A DNA stretch of 5,869 bases from Planctomycetaceae bacterium. GTDB taxonomy: Bacteria; Planctomycetota; Planctomycetia; Pirellulales; UBA1268. The position numbers and the translations under genes are program-made. The stretch is taken from contig JABHNP010000383.1 of the NCBI GenBank assembly GCA_018694455.1, positions 1 to 5,869 on the forward strand. The letters are read 5' to 3'. Every line of letters starts with the position of its first letter. Within the stretch, counting starts at the first letter, position 1. Shown one piece after another: positions 5,769 through 5,869 of this stretch. The notes under the pieces are model-generated. The model saw only the letters and a list, made by a program, of their open reading frames with translations, searched no databases and was not told where the DNA came from.

Positions 5769-5869
5769 ATGCAGACATCAGGAAAAAATCGTTTTTTACT
5801 GGGTGCAAGCCATGTTGCGTCACTTTTTAATGCGATACCAGAGGCATCGTTTTTTGTAAAAGATCGGCA
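5769..5869 (+). CDS. PAS-domain protein, N-terminal fragment (3' end outside window)
   Basis: ATG 5769 opens a frame that runs off the right edge, giving 33 residues. The stretch LFNAIPEASFFVKDR (19-33) fits the opening of a PAS sensor domain ('LFd.lPd..ffvKDr.Gr'), a sequence often found at the N-terminus of planctomycete AraC-type regulators and of sensor kinases. The output domain is not in the window, so regulator or kinase cannot be decided. No clear ribosome binding site precedes the ATG; the stretch before it is AT-rich (ACATATATCTT). It is transcribed divergently from trxB, which would allow a regulatory link, but nothing here proves one. Confidence 0.6.
   Translation, partial: MQTSGKNRFLLGASHVASLFNAIPEASFFVKDR

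Noticed and set aside
5632..5859. Plus-strand frame of 75 codons overlapping the right-edge gene
   Set aside because: It overlaps the PAS-like frame from 5769 in another phase, and its distal part is clearly the shadow of that frame.
5789..5859. Repeated ATCGTTTTTT near the right edge
   Set aside because: Both copies fall inside the PAS-like coding frame and encode different residues; no wider repeat structure.

Overview
The window looks like chromosomal DNA of a planctomycete, probably of the Pirellula/Rhodopirellula type. The clues are the tail of a YHYH-domain protein, a secreted protein built from Cys-Gly-Cys-Glu-Pro repeats, a thioredoxin reductase with extra segments in its FAD domain, and the start of a PAS-type protein. 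Genes are loosely packed, on both strands, with long spacers. This placement is an inference from family resemblance; there is no rRNA or other marker to fix it. No tRNA, rRNA, insertion sequence, phage gene or CRISPR array was seen.

Layout. Positions 1-135 (+) hold the 3' end of a YHYH-domain gene. It converges on nnrE (182-871, -), a stand-alone NAD(P)H-hydrate epimerase. nnrE is divergent from carA (1073-2218, +), the glutamine-hydrolysing small subunit of carbamoyl-phosphate synthetase. carA starts at a GTG with a good ribosome binding site, below an extended -10 promoter and a short hairpin-forming leader. After a 305-base spacer comes an exported cysteine-rich repeat protein (2524-2994, +), followed by two consecutive hairpins, the second a textbook intrinsic terminator. 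Positions 3081-3436 show no gene. A lipoprotein-like reading frame (3437-4075, -) is split by one in-frame TAG. trxB (4358-5416, -) is intact. At the right edge (5769 to end, +) a divergent gene begins whose N-terminus reads like a PAS domain.

How the parts relate. nnrE (cofactor repair), carA (arginine and pyrimidine precursor supply) and trxB (thiol redox balance) are housekeeping genes, each apparently in its own transcription unit; no multi-gene operon is evident. carB and the hydrate dehydratase partner of NnrE are not in the window. The most unusual content is the cysteine-rich secreted protein, whose two repeat blocks look like an internal duplication around a basic linker, and the interrupted lipoprotein. 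I see no convincing new multi-gene defence or metabolic system here.
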